From: Deltaproteobacteria bacterium
GTDB lineage: Bacteria; Desulfobacterota; DSM-4660; Desulfatiglandales; HGW-15
Reading direction: 5' to 3'
DNA: 7,566 nt
Assembly: GCA_016926135.1 (NCBI GenBank)
Contig: JAFGPH010000306.1
Span: 1 to 7,566 of the forward strand
Position numbers and translations under genes: made by a program
Notes under the pieces: model-generated
What the model was told of the DNA's origin: nothing
Database searches by the model: none
Seen by the model: the letters and a program-made list of their open reading frames with translations, nothing else
Shown: positions 1 through 6,789 of the stretch, piece by piece
Layout of the letters: each line of letters opens with the position of its first letter
Position numbering within the stretch: the first letter of the stretch is position 1

Positions 1-929
1 CCGGAACCCTGCAGCAGGCCCTGTATTTTGCCCCTTTCCTGATCATGGAAAACCTGCGTATCGTACTCCTGCCGTGGGGACTTCACAATTTCATGATCGA
101 CTATCCCGGTACGTGCCTGGGCCGCGAAGGTCTTCTGGGGATCACGGGAGCGCTCCTCCTCTTCTGGCTCCTCTGGCGGTGGAGGGACCGCAAACTGCTC
201 GCCGTCCCCGTCCTTTCCTTCTTGATCGCACTTGCGCCTGTGCTCCACCTCATACCCACTTCGGTACAGTCGCTCGTTTCCATGAGGTGGCTCTACTTCC
301 CCATGTCGTTCCTCGCCCTGTCCGCCGCATGGGTTTTCCACCGGGTGTTGCGTTCGAAGAGACGATCCTTGGGGTGTGGGCTGGCAGGGGTTATCCTGAT
401 CTACTTCGCTGTTTACACTTTTATCTTGAATGATACCCTCTGGAAAAAAGAGGAGGATTTTTTTCATCAGGAGGTCGTTCTGTTCCAGAATTCCTTTTAC
501 GCGGGCGATCTGGCCAGGGCTTATCACCGAAGGGGTGATTGGGTCGAGGCTGAGCGCTACTACCGGATTGCGGAAAGGAGCAAATCGCCGGACCGCGTCG
601 GAATGCTCATTAATTATGCTGCGTTGCAGGTGGAAACCGGTCGACCTGTTTCCGCACTTTCCTATCTGGAGCAGGCAGAGAGCCTGAAACCGGACGATTC
701 GGGCCTGGGTATGATTTTCAACAACCGGGGGGCGGCCTATTTCAGCATGGGAGAATACGGGAAGGCCGTTGAATCCTTCCGCAAGGCGGCAAGGTACTCG
801 GGAGACGATCCGGCCGTCCTGTCCAATCTCGAGAAGACATACGGAGCTGCCGGAGAGCCCGAAAAGACAGCATCCCCTAAAAACCGTGCCCTCCTGCTTC
901 ATCCCGATTCGCATGGCGGATCGCAATAG
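1..929 (+). CDS. Polytopic membrane protein with C-terminal TPRs, TMTC/GT-C-like (5' truncated)
   Basis: The reading frame is open from base 3, so the start lies left of the window. The ATG at 45 is internal, because the residues before it (GTLQQALYFAPFLI) already form part of a hydrophobic segment. About 308 residues are visible. Roughly five membrane segments come first (visible residues about 5-26, 44-60, 66-85, 95-116 and 124-142). Three TPR-like repeats follow (about 165-195, 199-233 and 236-270), with the typical small and aromatic residues in helix pairs such as NNRGAAYFSMGEYGKAVESF. The segment LHLIPTSVQSLVSMRWLYFP occupies the place of the conserved 'PVIG...DRYTYIP' stretch in the minus-strand proteins of this window, so this is a distant relative of them. 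By analogy with TMTC and PMT-type GT-C proteins it may transfer sugar from a lipid carrier outside the cytoplasm, but the N-terminal catalytic motif is outside the window. It lies 140 nt upstream of the GT2 gene on the same strand. The TPR/membrane architecture is clear; enzymatic function is inferred. Confidence 0.82.
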   Translation, partial: GTLQQALYFAPFLIMENLRIVLLPWGLHNFMIDYPGTCLGREGLLGITGALLLFWLLWRWRDRKLLAVPVLSFLIALAPVLHLIPTSVQSLVSMRWLYFPMSFLALSAAWVFHRVLRSKRRSLGCGLAGVILIYFAVYTFILNDTLWKKEEDFFHQEVVLFQNSFYAGDLARAYHRRGDWVEAERYYRIAERSKSPDRVGMLINYAALQVETGRPVSALSYLEQAESLKPDDSGLGMIFNNRGAAYFSMGEYGKAVESFRKAARYSGDDPAVLSNLEKTYGAAGEPEKTASPKNRALLLHPDSHGGSQ

Positions 930-993
930 GCGGCTCCCCGGGCATCCAAACGGGCGAATGCTCGATCGGAGGCGTTTCAGATCTCAGGGAAAA

Positions 994-1027
994 AATCTTG
1001 CACTCCCCCCCATGAAAGTGCAAGATT
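994..1027. repeat. Perfect 11-bp inverted repeat with 12-nt loop
   Basis: The left arm AATCTTGCACT (994-1004) and right arm AGTGCAAGATT (1017-1027) are exact reverse complements, separated by a 12-nt loop beginning with seven Cs. Read on the plus strand, no T-run follows, so it is a poor plus-strand terminator. Read on the minus strand, the hairpin is followed by six Ts (995-990), the form of an intrinsic terminator, but no minus-strand gene is evident just upstream. Alternatives are an operator for the GT2-GT9 unit, an mRNA stem-loop, or a dispersed REP-like palindrome. The sequence alone does not decide between them. Confidence 0.75.
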
Positions 1028-1057
1028 ATGGCGAACGTAGAGCACATCTGAAGAATC

Positions 1058-1063
1058 GAGGAG
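1058..1063 (+). promoter_or_regulatory. Ribosome binding site that fixes the TTG start of the GT2 gene
   Basis: GAGGAG lies 6 nt before the TTG at 1070. This good Shine-Dalgarno match is the main reason to accept a TTG start. Translation from it begins just before the first beta-strand of the GT-A fold (KILVVLPAYN), as expected for a full-length GT2. Confidence 0.75.
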
Positions 1064-1069
1064 CATCCC

Positions 1070-1849
1070 TTGATCAACGACAAGAAGATCCTGGTCGTAC
1101 TTCCCGCGTACAACGCGGAAAAAACCCTCGAGCGCACATGGAGTGAAATCCCCAGGGACCTGGTGGATGACGTGCTGCTGGTGGATGATTCCAGTGCGGA
1201 TCGAACTGCCGCCCTGGCCAAGGAACTGGGGATTCGCACCTTCCTGCATGATCAAAACTACGGCTACGGCCGGAATCAGAAGACCTGTTACCGCGAGGCC
1301 CTGAAGCTTCAGGCGGATATCGTCATCATGCTTCACCCCGACTATCAGTACACCCCCCGGCTGATCACGGCCATGGCCAGCATGATTGCCTTTGATGTGT
1401 ACGATGTGGTCCTGGGTTCCCGCATCATCGGAGGAGGCGCGCTCAAAGGAGGCATGCCTCCCTACAAGTACATCGCGAACCGTTTTCTGACGGCCATGCA
1501 GAACCTGCTGCTCGGGAGCAAGCTCTCCGAGTTTCACACAGGCTACCGTGCCTTCTCCAGGCAGGTCCTTCTGGATCTGCCCCTCCATGCGAATTCGGAC
1601 GGATTTGTCTTCGACAATGAAATGCTGGCCCAGATTCTGTATTTCGGTTACCGGGTCGGAGAGGTTTCCTGTCCTACCCTGTATTTCGAGGAGGCCTCTT
1701 CCATCAACTTCAGAAACAGTGTGATTTACGGCATGGGTGTCCTGGGCACCTCCCTCAAATTCAGGATGCATGCCATGGGATGGACCCGCTCAGGACTTTT
1801 TGAGAAGTCCGAGACCTCTGCGAAGCCCGACTATTATCAAGAGGTCTGA
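1070..1849 (+). CDS. GT2 family glycosyltransferase, Dpm1-like (polyprenyl-phosphate sugar synthase type)
   Basis: The 259-residue protein is a GT-A fold glycosyltransferase of the DPM/DPG-synthase-like branch of family 2. Visible motifs in order are the nucleotide-binding strand ILVVLPAYNAEKTLE (7-21), VLLVDDSS with the Asp pair at 39-40, and HPDYQY (89-94) where most relatives have a DxD-type DADLQ. Then come LGSR (115-118), the acceptor-loop motif EFHTGYRAF (154-162) and FDNEML (181-186). It has no transmembrane tail, unlike GtrB/ArnC-type enzymes, so it should be cytoplasmic or loosely membrane-bound, as are short Dpm1 proteins. Known relatives move a sugar from a nucleotide donor to a polyprenyl phosphate or another acceptor; which one applies here cannot be read from the sequence. 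The start is TTG, supported by GAGGAG 6 nt upstream. GT9 follows after 8 nt, so the two are probably cotranscribed. Fold and family are certain; the lipid acceptor is inferred. Confidence 0.9.
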   Translation: MINDKKILVVLPAYNAEKTLERTWSEIPRDLVDDVLLVDDSSADRTAALAKELGIRTFLHDQNYGYGRNQKTCYREALKLQADIVIMLHPDYQYTPRLITAMASMIAFDVYDVVLGSRIIGGGALKGGMPPYKYIANRFLTAMQNLLLGSKLSEFHTGYRAFSRQVLLDLPLHANSDGFVFDNEMLAQILYFGYRVGEVSCPTLYFEEASSINFRNSVIYGMGVLGTSLKFRMHAMGWTRSGLFEKSETSAKPDYYQEV

Positions 1850-1857
1850 CCCGTCGT

Positions 1858-3057
1858 ATGAAGATCCACACCCAGCGAGCCACGGACCGTCTGGTCGGTG
1901 CTTTTCTCTGCGGTATTCTTTCCCTTTTCCCCTGGAGAACCAGGCAGGTCCCTTCAGGCTTCAGGCCGCGTAAAATCCTCGTGATCCTGCTCTCCGAAAT
2001 GGGAAGTCTTGCCCTGGCACGACCCATGTTCGGCCGCATTCGGGAGAAGTACCCTGAGGCCTCCGTGCACATTCTGGTCTTTCGGAGAAACCTGGGGTTT
2101 CTGGAGGTGTTGGATCTCGTTCCGAAGAACCGCAGAATTACGGTCGATGACCGATCCTTCAGCGCATTTTTTCTCAGCAGCCTTCATGCGCTCCGGGGAT
2201 TGCGGCGGATCGGCATCGACACGGTGCTGGACGGTGAGCTTTTTTCCCGGATCAGCAGCCTCTATTCCCTTCTGAGCGGTGCAAAGGTGAGGGCGGGTTT
2301 TCACGCGCATACCCAGGAGGGTCTTTACCGGGGGGGCTTTATCAACCGGCCGGTCCTCTACAACCCTTACTGCCACATCTCAGAGCAGTTTGTCCACCTG
2401 ATCGAGTCTATCGACAGGCAGGGAAAGCCCCTGGTGAAAGAGACGATGCCTTCCAGGGCCGCCCCCGTCGATCTCCTGAAGGTGGCCCCAGAGGAGATCG
2501 ATGCCTTCTCCCAGGTATTTCAAAAGGACTTCCCCCATCTACGGGACAGGCGATTGGTACTCGTCTGTCCCGGAGGAGGCATGCTTCCGATTCGGGCCTG
2601 GCCGCGGAAATACTACGAAGAGGTGGTGAATGCCCTGCTTGAGAGCGGATACGCGGTGGGGGTGATCGGCCTGGAGCGGGACAAGGCCCTGGCTGGGGCC
2701 ATTCTCTCCGCCTGCCGGAATGAGTTCTGCCTGGATTTGACGGGGTATACGAAGACGGTGAAGGATCTCATTCTCCTGTTCCACCTGGCCTCGCTCCTCA
2801 TCAGCAACGACGGAGGGCCCGGCCATTTTGCGTCCATGACGCCGATCCCAGCGATCGTGATCTACGGCCCTGAAACCCCGACGCTTTACGGGGTCCTGGG
2901 CCCCAAAAGCCGTGTTTTATACAATCCCGTCTCCTGCTCCCCGTGCCTTACGGCGTACAACCACCGAAGGTCCCCCTGCGACGGCAACAACGTGTGCCTC
3001 AAAGGCATCTCTCCCCGGGACGTGCTCGAAGAGGTCTACGAATTTCTGCGGAAATGA
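1858..3057 (+). CDS. GT9 family glycosyltransferase (ADP-heptose:LPS heptosyltransferase-like)
   Basis: The 399-residue protein has the GT-B architecture of family 9. The N-terminal Rossmann domain starts at KILVILLSEMGSLALARP (39-56). The C-terminal domain carries LVLVCPGGG (233-241), DLTGYTKTVKDL (293-304) and the donor-site signature NDGGPGHFAS (317-326), then YGPETPTLYG (336-345). It ends with the cysteine pattern C360, C363, C374, C380 (SCSPC...SPC...NVCLKGIS) common in this family. Family members transfer heptose or related sugars from ADP-sugar donors to LPS core or other surface glycans on the cytoplasmic face. Two oddities are visible. The 'GD' near the first strand, whose Asp is the proposed catalytic base in WaaC, is G49-S50 here. 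There is also an N-terminal extension of about 38 residues with a hydrophobic stretch (12-25), possibly a membrane contact. The ATG is 8 nt after the GT2 stop; the nearest purine-rich site, GAGGT inside the GT2 end, is 12 nt away, so coupling to GT2 translation is likely. Substrate unknown. Confidence 0.92.
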   Translation: MKIHTQRATDRLVGAFLCGILSLFPWRTRQVPSGFRPRKILVILLSEMGSLALARPMFGRIREKYPEASVHILVFRRNLGFLEVLDLVPKNRRITVDDRSFSAFFLSSLHALRGLRRIGIDTVLDGELFSRISSLYSLLSGAKVRAGFHAHTQEGLYRGGFINRPVLYNPYCHISEQFVHLIESIDRQGKPLVKETMPSRAAPVDLLKVAPEEIDAFSQVFQKDFPHLRDRRLVLVCPGGGMLPIRAWPRKYYEEVVNALLESGYAVGVIGLERDKALAGAILSACRNEFCLDLTGYTKTVKDLILLFHLASLLISNDGGPGHFASMTPIPAIVIYGPETPTLYGVLGPKSRVLYNPVSCSPCLTAYNHRRSPCDGNNVCLKGISPRDVLEEVYEFLRK

Positions 3058-3082
3058 CGGTTGCAGAGGTTCTTCACAAAGT

Positions 3083-3121
3083 TCCTGTGGATTTTGAAGA
3101 TGCAAAGACCTTTCCACAGGA
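3083..3121. repeat. 9-bp inverted repeat in the convergent gap
   Basis: TCCTGTGGA (3083-3091) and TCCACAGGA (3113-3121) are exact reverse complements around a 21-nt loop, within which TTTG and CAAA could pair as a short inner stem. It lies between the stop of GT9 (3057) and the stop of the minus-strand gene (3143). That is where a bidirectional terminator would sit, but neither side has a T-run. It may be an RNA-end stabilising hairpin or chance. Confidence 0.4.
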
Positions 3122-3142
3122 TGACCGACTGAGTCGCGATTC

Positions 3143-4888
3143 TCAGGGGCCTTGTTCGGTCTCTTCCAGCCGTTTTACCGCGACCTGAAGGTTGTGTCGC
3201 GCCTTTTGATCCTCGGGGTTCAGTCGGAGGGCTTCGGAGAAGTGTCGGATCGCCTCCCTCAGCCGTCCGTTCTGGAGAAGCAGGTAGCCGAGGTTGGTAT
3301 GGGACATCCAATCTGCGGGGTCGATCCGAACCGCCTCTTTGTATGCTCGAACGGCTTCCTCGGATCTTCCCTGTTGCGCCAGGGCGCCTCCCAGACTGAA
3401 GAAAAGCCTTGCTTCGGTGGGACGGATGCGAGCGGCCTCCTGATAGTGCAGGATCGCTTCATCGAAACGGCCCTGCCGAGCCAGGGCGGATCCCAGGTTG
3501 TGGCGTGCCAGGAAGTGGTCCGGCCGGATTTTCACGGCCTCCTTGAAATGGTAGACCGCTTCCTCCAGTTTTCCCTGTCTCATGAGTTCGTTCCCCAGTT
3601 GGTAATGGGCCGTGTCGTTATTGGTGGTTACCTGCAGGGCGCGCCGAAACAGGGTCGCGCCGTTCTTCCAGTGCCCCACCTCCGTGTGGGTATAAAGGGA
3701 AAGCAGAAGCAGGATCGCCCCGCAGGCCGGGGCGAGCGCAATTTTCTTCCACCGCCATCCTGCGAGAACCGCCGGTACACCCCAGGCCGCCATGATGGAA
3801 ACCCCGATCAGCGGGATGTAGGTGTAGCGGTCGGCCATGGCCTGTGAGCCGACCTGGATGATTCCGATCACCGGCAGGAGCGTTACCAGGTACCAGAACC
3901 AGCCCGTGGCCAGATAAGGAAACTTTGCCCGCGTTTTGAGTACAAGCAGGGAAAAGGCGGTCAACAGGATGAGAGATCCTCCCATCATCCACAGGGGCCG
4001 AGACCCCAGGGGGTGGGGATAGAAGAAGGCGAGGTTTTGAGGCCAAAAGATTTTCACCAGGTAAGCCGCATACGAGACTACTGCGTTTTCCAGGCGAAGC
4101 CCCGGCGGAAGGGCCTCCAGGGTCGCGGCGGCCTGATGGGATCTCGAAACGAGCAGGGTGATCAGGCCGGAGGCTGCTGCGAGCACCCAGAAGGGTGTCT
4201 TTTGCCAAGCCAGGTTTAGAAAACGGTAGGCCCCAGACGTTGACGGCCTGGAGACGGAGATCAGGAAATCACGACGCAGGGGCCACGTATCCAGCAGGAG
4301 CAGGCAGAACGGAAGGGTGACGAGCATCGGCTTGGAGGCCAGTCCCATGGCGAAAAGGACGAGACACAGGAAGTAGGTCCCGGGCCTGGGCCTCCGGGTA
4401 TGCCCCACGTAGGTCAGGCAGGTCAGCATCCAGAAGAAGGCGGCGAGCACATCTTTTCGCTCCGAGACCCAGGCCACCGATTCCACGTGGAGCGGGTGAA
4501 GCGCAAAGACCGCCGCCACAAAGGCGCTCTGCCAGGGGGCATGGGTCATTCGATGGAAAAGCACAAAAAGTAGAATGGTGTTGATCAGGTGAAGGAGCAG
4601 GTTGTTCAGGTGGTGCCCCATGGGGTTCAGGCCGTACAACTCACAGTCGAGCATATGGGAGAGCCAAGTGAGGGGGTGCCAGTTACTGGCATAGCTGCTG
4701 GTAAAGGCCCAAGCGATGTTTTCCAGGGTGAGTCCGGAGCGCACATGGGGGTTGTCCACGACGTATTCGTAGTCATCCCAAACCAGGAACTCGTGCCCCT
4801 GGACCTGCCAGTACACGGCAAGCGTTAGGACGACCAGCGCCAATCCCAGGAACCATGCCAGGGTTTCGGTTTTCCGCAAGTTCGTCAA
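3143..4888 (-). CDS. TMTC-like GT-C membrane protein with C-terminal TPRs (paralogue 1)
   Basis: The 581-residue protein has about 10-12 membrane segments (about 11-27 to 383-400) followed by four TPRs (about 426-560) and a capping helix. The first outer loop carries WDDY (37-40), an acidic motif in the place of the catalytic Asp of GT-C enzymes. Next come HPLTWLSH (71-78), GLNPMGHHLNNLLLH (86-100) and HPLHVESVAWVSERKDVLAA (131-150), which resemble the corresponding conserved segments of eukaryotic TMTC O-mannosyltransferases, and KPMLVTLP (186-193). The membrane domain ends with GWFWYLVTLLPVIG (329-342) and DRYTYIPLIG (353-362). TMTC enzymes use dolichyl-phosphate mannose, with TPRs on the lumenal side; the bacterial counterpart would face the periplasm. 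The start is TTG, overlapping the upstream stop as TTGA, with AGAGGA 4 nt before it. It is the last gene of the minus-strand set. Membrane/TPR architecture is certain; glycosyltransferase activity and substrate are inferred. Confidence 0.88.
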   Translation of the reverse strand: MTNLRKTETLAWFLGLALVVLTLAVYWQVQGHEFLVWDDYEYVVDNPHVRSGLTLENIAWAFTSSYASNWHPLTWLSHMLDCELYGLNPMGHHLNNLLLHLINTILLFVLFHRMTHAPWQSAFVAAVFALHPLHVESVAWVSERKDVLAAFFWMLTCLTYVGHTRRPRPGTYFLCLVLFAMGLASKPMLVTLPFCLLLLDTWPLRRDFLISVSRPSTSGAYRFLNLAWQKTPFWVLAAASGLITLLVSRSHQAAATLEALPPGLRLENAVVSYAAYLVKIFWPQNLAFFYPHPLGSRPLWMMGGSLILLTAFSLLVLKTRAKFPYLATGWFWYLVTLLPVIGIIQVGSQAMADRYTYIPLIGVSIMAAWGVPAVLAGWRWKKIALAPACGAILLLLSLYTHTEVGHWKNGATLFRRALQVTTNNDTAHYQLGNELMRQGKLEEAVYHFKEAVKIRPDHFLARHNLGSALARQGRFDEAILHYQEAARIRPTEARLFFSLGGALAQQGRSEEAVRAYKEAVRIDPADWMSHTNLGYLLLQNGRLREAIRHFSEALRLNPEDQKARHNLQVAVKRLEETEQGP

Positions 4889-6789
4889 GGGGTCCTCTTC
4901 GTGTCTACGTTCTCGCCCCGGGTTTCCAACTGTCTCCGGATGAAATCATAGTTGCGACGAACCACGAAATCATCTGGGCTAAGTCTGAGGGCCTCTGAAA
5001 GGTGGGCCATCGCCTTCTCAGGCTCGCCCAGGGAATAAAGAGCGGCTGCCAGATCATTGTGAATTCTTACGTCAGAAGGCTTCAGGCGCAAGGCCTGCTC
5101 ATAGTGGACAATCGCCTCCCGGAACCTGCCTTCAGCCGCCAGAAGAAGGCCCAGGTTGTGATGGGCCGCGGGAAGGGCCTTGAGTTTCAGTGCACCATGC
5201 AGGGCAGCGGAAGCCTCATCGACTTCCCCCAGTTGCCTCAAGGCAGATCCGAGATTGACAAGAGCCTCCGGATAATCCGGTTTGATTTTCAACGCCGCTT
5301 TCAGGTGCTGCGCCGCCTCGGCGTATTTCCCCTGGGTGAGCAAAGCGGTCCCGAGTCCATGGTGAAATGCGGGGTTCAGGGGGAGGATTCGTGTCGCCTC
5401 CTTGAACTCCGCGATGGCCTCTTCCGCCCTGCCCTTGGAGAGAAGGAGACAGGCCAGATTGAAACGGGTGAGGTGCCCTTTCGGGGCAGCTTTCACGGAG
5501 TGTCTGAGAATTCCTTCGCTGTCGCTCCAGAGGCGGACCTGCTGCCACGAAGATATCCCCAGCGCTAGGACTGCCGCACAAGCGAGCGCGGCAAGCCGTT
5601 TCCCAGGGAAGTATTGCGTTTTTGAGAGCAGGGATGGTACTCCCCAGGAGAGGAGGACAAACGGACCGATGAGGGGGACATAGGCAAAGCGGTCCGACCA
5701 TGCGGGCCAGAGCCCCTGCTGCACCAGACCGATCACGGGAAGCAGGGTGACGAGGTACCAGAACCACCCCACAAACAGAAACGGGGCGTTCCGTGCCTTC
5801 CAGAAAACGACCCCTGTGCCTAGCCCAACCAGAATTCCGGCCCCTGCCCACTGCCAGAACGGTATGGCGTCCGGAAAGGGATAGAACAGCGCGAGATCCG
5901 TGGGCCAGAGCATCTTAAACAGGTAGGTCACGTAGGAGACCAGGGCATTCTCGAACCGGAGAAGCATGGGCACGGATTCGCCCGGTACCACGATATTGCG
6001 GCTCTGTGCCGAAAGAAAAGATACAACGACCGAGGCACCTGCAAGTGCGGCAAAAGGAAGTTTCTCGATCAGCACTTGGCCGAGTAAGGGCTGGGCGGAT
6101 CGGGGGCTGCTGCCGTGGACTTCCGGAATCGGATCACGTGTTGCAGGGTTGGGACGGATTCGCCCCAGTGGCCAGTAATCGAGCAGGAGGAGCACGAGGG
6201 GCAGGGTCACCAGCATGGGCTTGGCCATGAGCCCGAGCGCGAGGCCCAGAAACGCCAGAAGGTAGTCTGAATACCGAAGTTTTTTCGCATAGCGCACATA
6301 GGCAAAGATCGTGAGCATCCAGAACAGGGTGCTCAGGAGGTTCTTTCGGCTTGCCACCCAGACTACCGACTCCACGTTCAGGGGATGAACGGCAAAGAGG
6401 GCCGCCACCATGGCGCTCTTCCAGAGAGCCCCAGTGAGCGAATTCAGGATGAAAAACAAGAGCAGGACACTGGCCACATGGAGCAGGACGTTCGTGAGGT
6501 GATGCCCCGCTGGATGGAGACCCCAGATCTGGATGTCCAACTGGTGAGAAAGCCAGGTCAGGGGGTGCCAGTATCCGTGGTCGTTGAACGAGAAGGCCCA
6601 GATCATCCCCTTCGGGGTGAGACCGGAAAGCACCTGCGCGTTTGCGGTGACGTACTCGTCGTCATCGAGCGGGGCAAAGCCATGGTGGAGCGACGGCCCG
6701 TACACGGCGAAGACCGCCAGGACCAGGGCCAGGCAGATGAGGGCCGCCGACCGGGCTGGATTCTCAGCGAGAGGCGTTTGTGTTTTCAC
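4885..6789 (-). CDS. TMTC-like GT-C membrane protein with C-terminal TPRs (paralogue 2)
   Basis: The 634-residue protein is a clear paralogue of the 581-aa protein downstream. Shared blocks include WHPLTWLSH (74-82), HPAGHHLTNVLLH (92-104), HPLNVESVVW (135-144), KPMLVTLP (190-197), GWFWYLVTLLPVIGLVQ (341-357) and DRFAYVPLIG (366-375). The first-loop acidic motif is LDDDEY (41-46), against WDDYEY in the downstream protein. About 10-12 membrane segments precede five TPRs (about 438-606) and a C-terminal helix. I chose the GTG at 6789. An open frame reaches an ATG at 6933, but its extra 48 residues are Arg-rich, hydrophilic and lie over the TPR-coding end of the next gene in another frame. From the GTG, the first membrane helix starts at about residue 15, as in its paralogue. 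AAGGA lies 11 nt upstream. The start overlaps the previous gene by 26 nt and the end overlaps the next by 3 nt (TTGA), so all three are probably cotranslated. Function as for paralogue 1: putative lipid-sugar-dependent transferase, substrate unknown. Confidence 0.88.
   Translation of the reverse strand: MKTQTPLAENPARSAALICLALVLAVFAVYGPSLHHGFAPLDDDEYVTANAQVLSGLTPKGMIWAFSFNDHGYWHPLTWLSHQLDIQIWGLHPAGHHLTNVLLHVASVLLLFFILNSLTGALWKSAMVAALFAVHPLNVESVVWVASRKNLLSTLFWMLTIFAYVRYAKKLRYSDYLLAFLGLALGLMAKPMLVTLPLVLLLLDYWPLGRIRPNPATRDPIPEVHGSSPRSAQPLLGQVLIEKLPFAALAGASVVVSFLSAQSRNIVVPGESVPMLLRFENALVSYVTYLFKMLWPTDLALFYPFPDAIPFWQWAGAGILVGLGTGVVFWKARNAPFLFVGWFWYLVTLLPVIGLVQQGLWPAWSDRFAYVPLIGPFVLLSWGVPSLLSKTQYFPGKRLAALACAAVLALGISSWQQVRLWSDSEGILRHSVKAAPKGHLTRFNLACLLLSKGRAEEAIAEFKEATRILPLNPAFHHGLGTALLTQGKYAEAAQHLKAALKIKPDYPEALVNLGSALRQLGEVDEASAALHGALKLKALPAAHHNLGLLLAAEGRFREAIVHYEQALRLKPSDVRIHNDLAAALYSLGEPEKAMAHLSEALRLSPDDFVVRRNYDFIRRQLETRGENVDTKRTP
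4893..4898 (-). promoter_or_regulatory. Ribosome binding site for the TTG start of paralogue 1
   Basis: On the minus strand AGAGGA sits 4 nt before the TTG at 4888, inside the last codons of paralogue 2. With the TTGA stop/start overlap it supports translational coupling and the choice of a TTG start. The spacing is at the short end of the normal range. Confidence 0.55.

Larger units (their letters stand above)
930..1069. other. Intergenic spacer before the GT2 gene
   Basis: This 140-nt spacer separates the TPR membrane protein from the GT2 gene. It holds one clear structure, the inverted repeat at 994-1027, and the ribosome binding site of the GT2 gene. A TTGCAC hexamer at 998-1003, inside the left arm, resembles a -35 box, but no good -10 box follows at 16-18 nt, so I do not call a promoter. 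I see no small ORF with a ribosome binding site here. Confidence 0.6.

Noticed and set aside
45..929. ATG at 45 as the true start of the first gene
   Set aside because: The frame is open to the window edge, and the residues before the ATG belong to a conserved hydrophobic segment of the family, so the gene is truncated by the window.
998..1030. Promoter with TTGCAC as -35 before the GT2 gene
   Set aside because: The hexamer at the correct distance, CAAGAT, is a poor -10, and the -35-like string is explained by the inverted repeat.
977..1771. Long minus-strand open frame (264 codons) opposite the GT2 gene
   Set aside because: It mirrors the codon structure of a clear GT2 gene. Its translation shows no recognisable domain, membrane segment or supported ribosome binding site.
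3152..3847. Long plus-strand open frame (231 codons) opposite paralogue 1
   Set aside because: It is antisense to a convincing TPR coding region, and its apparent repeats only reflect the TPR periodicity on the other strand.
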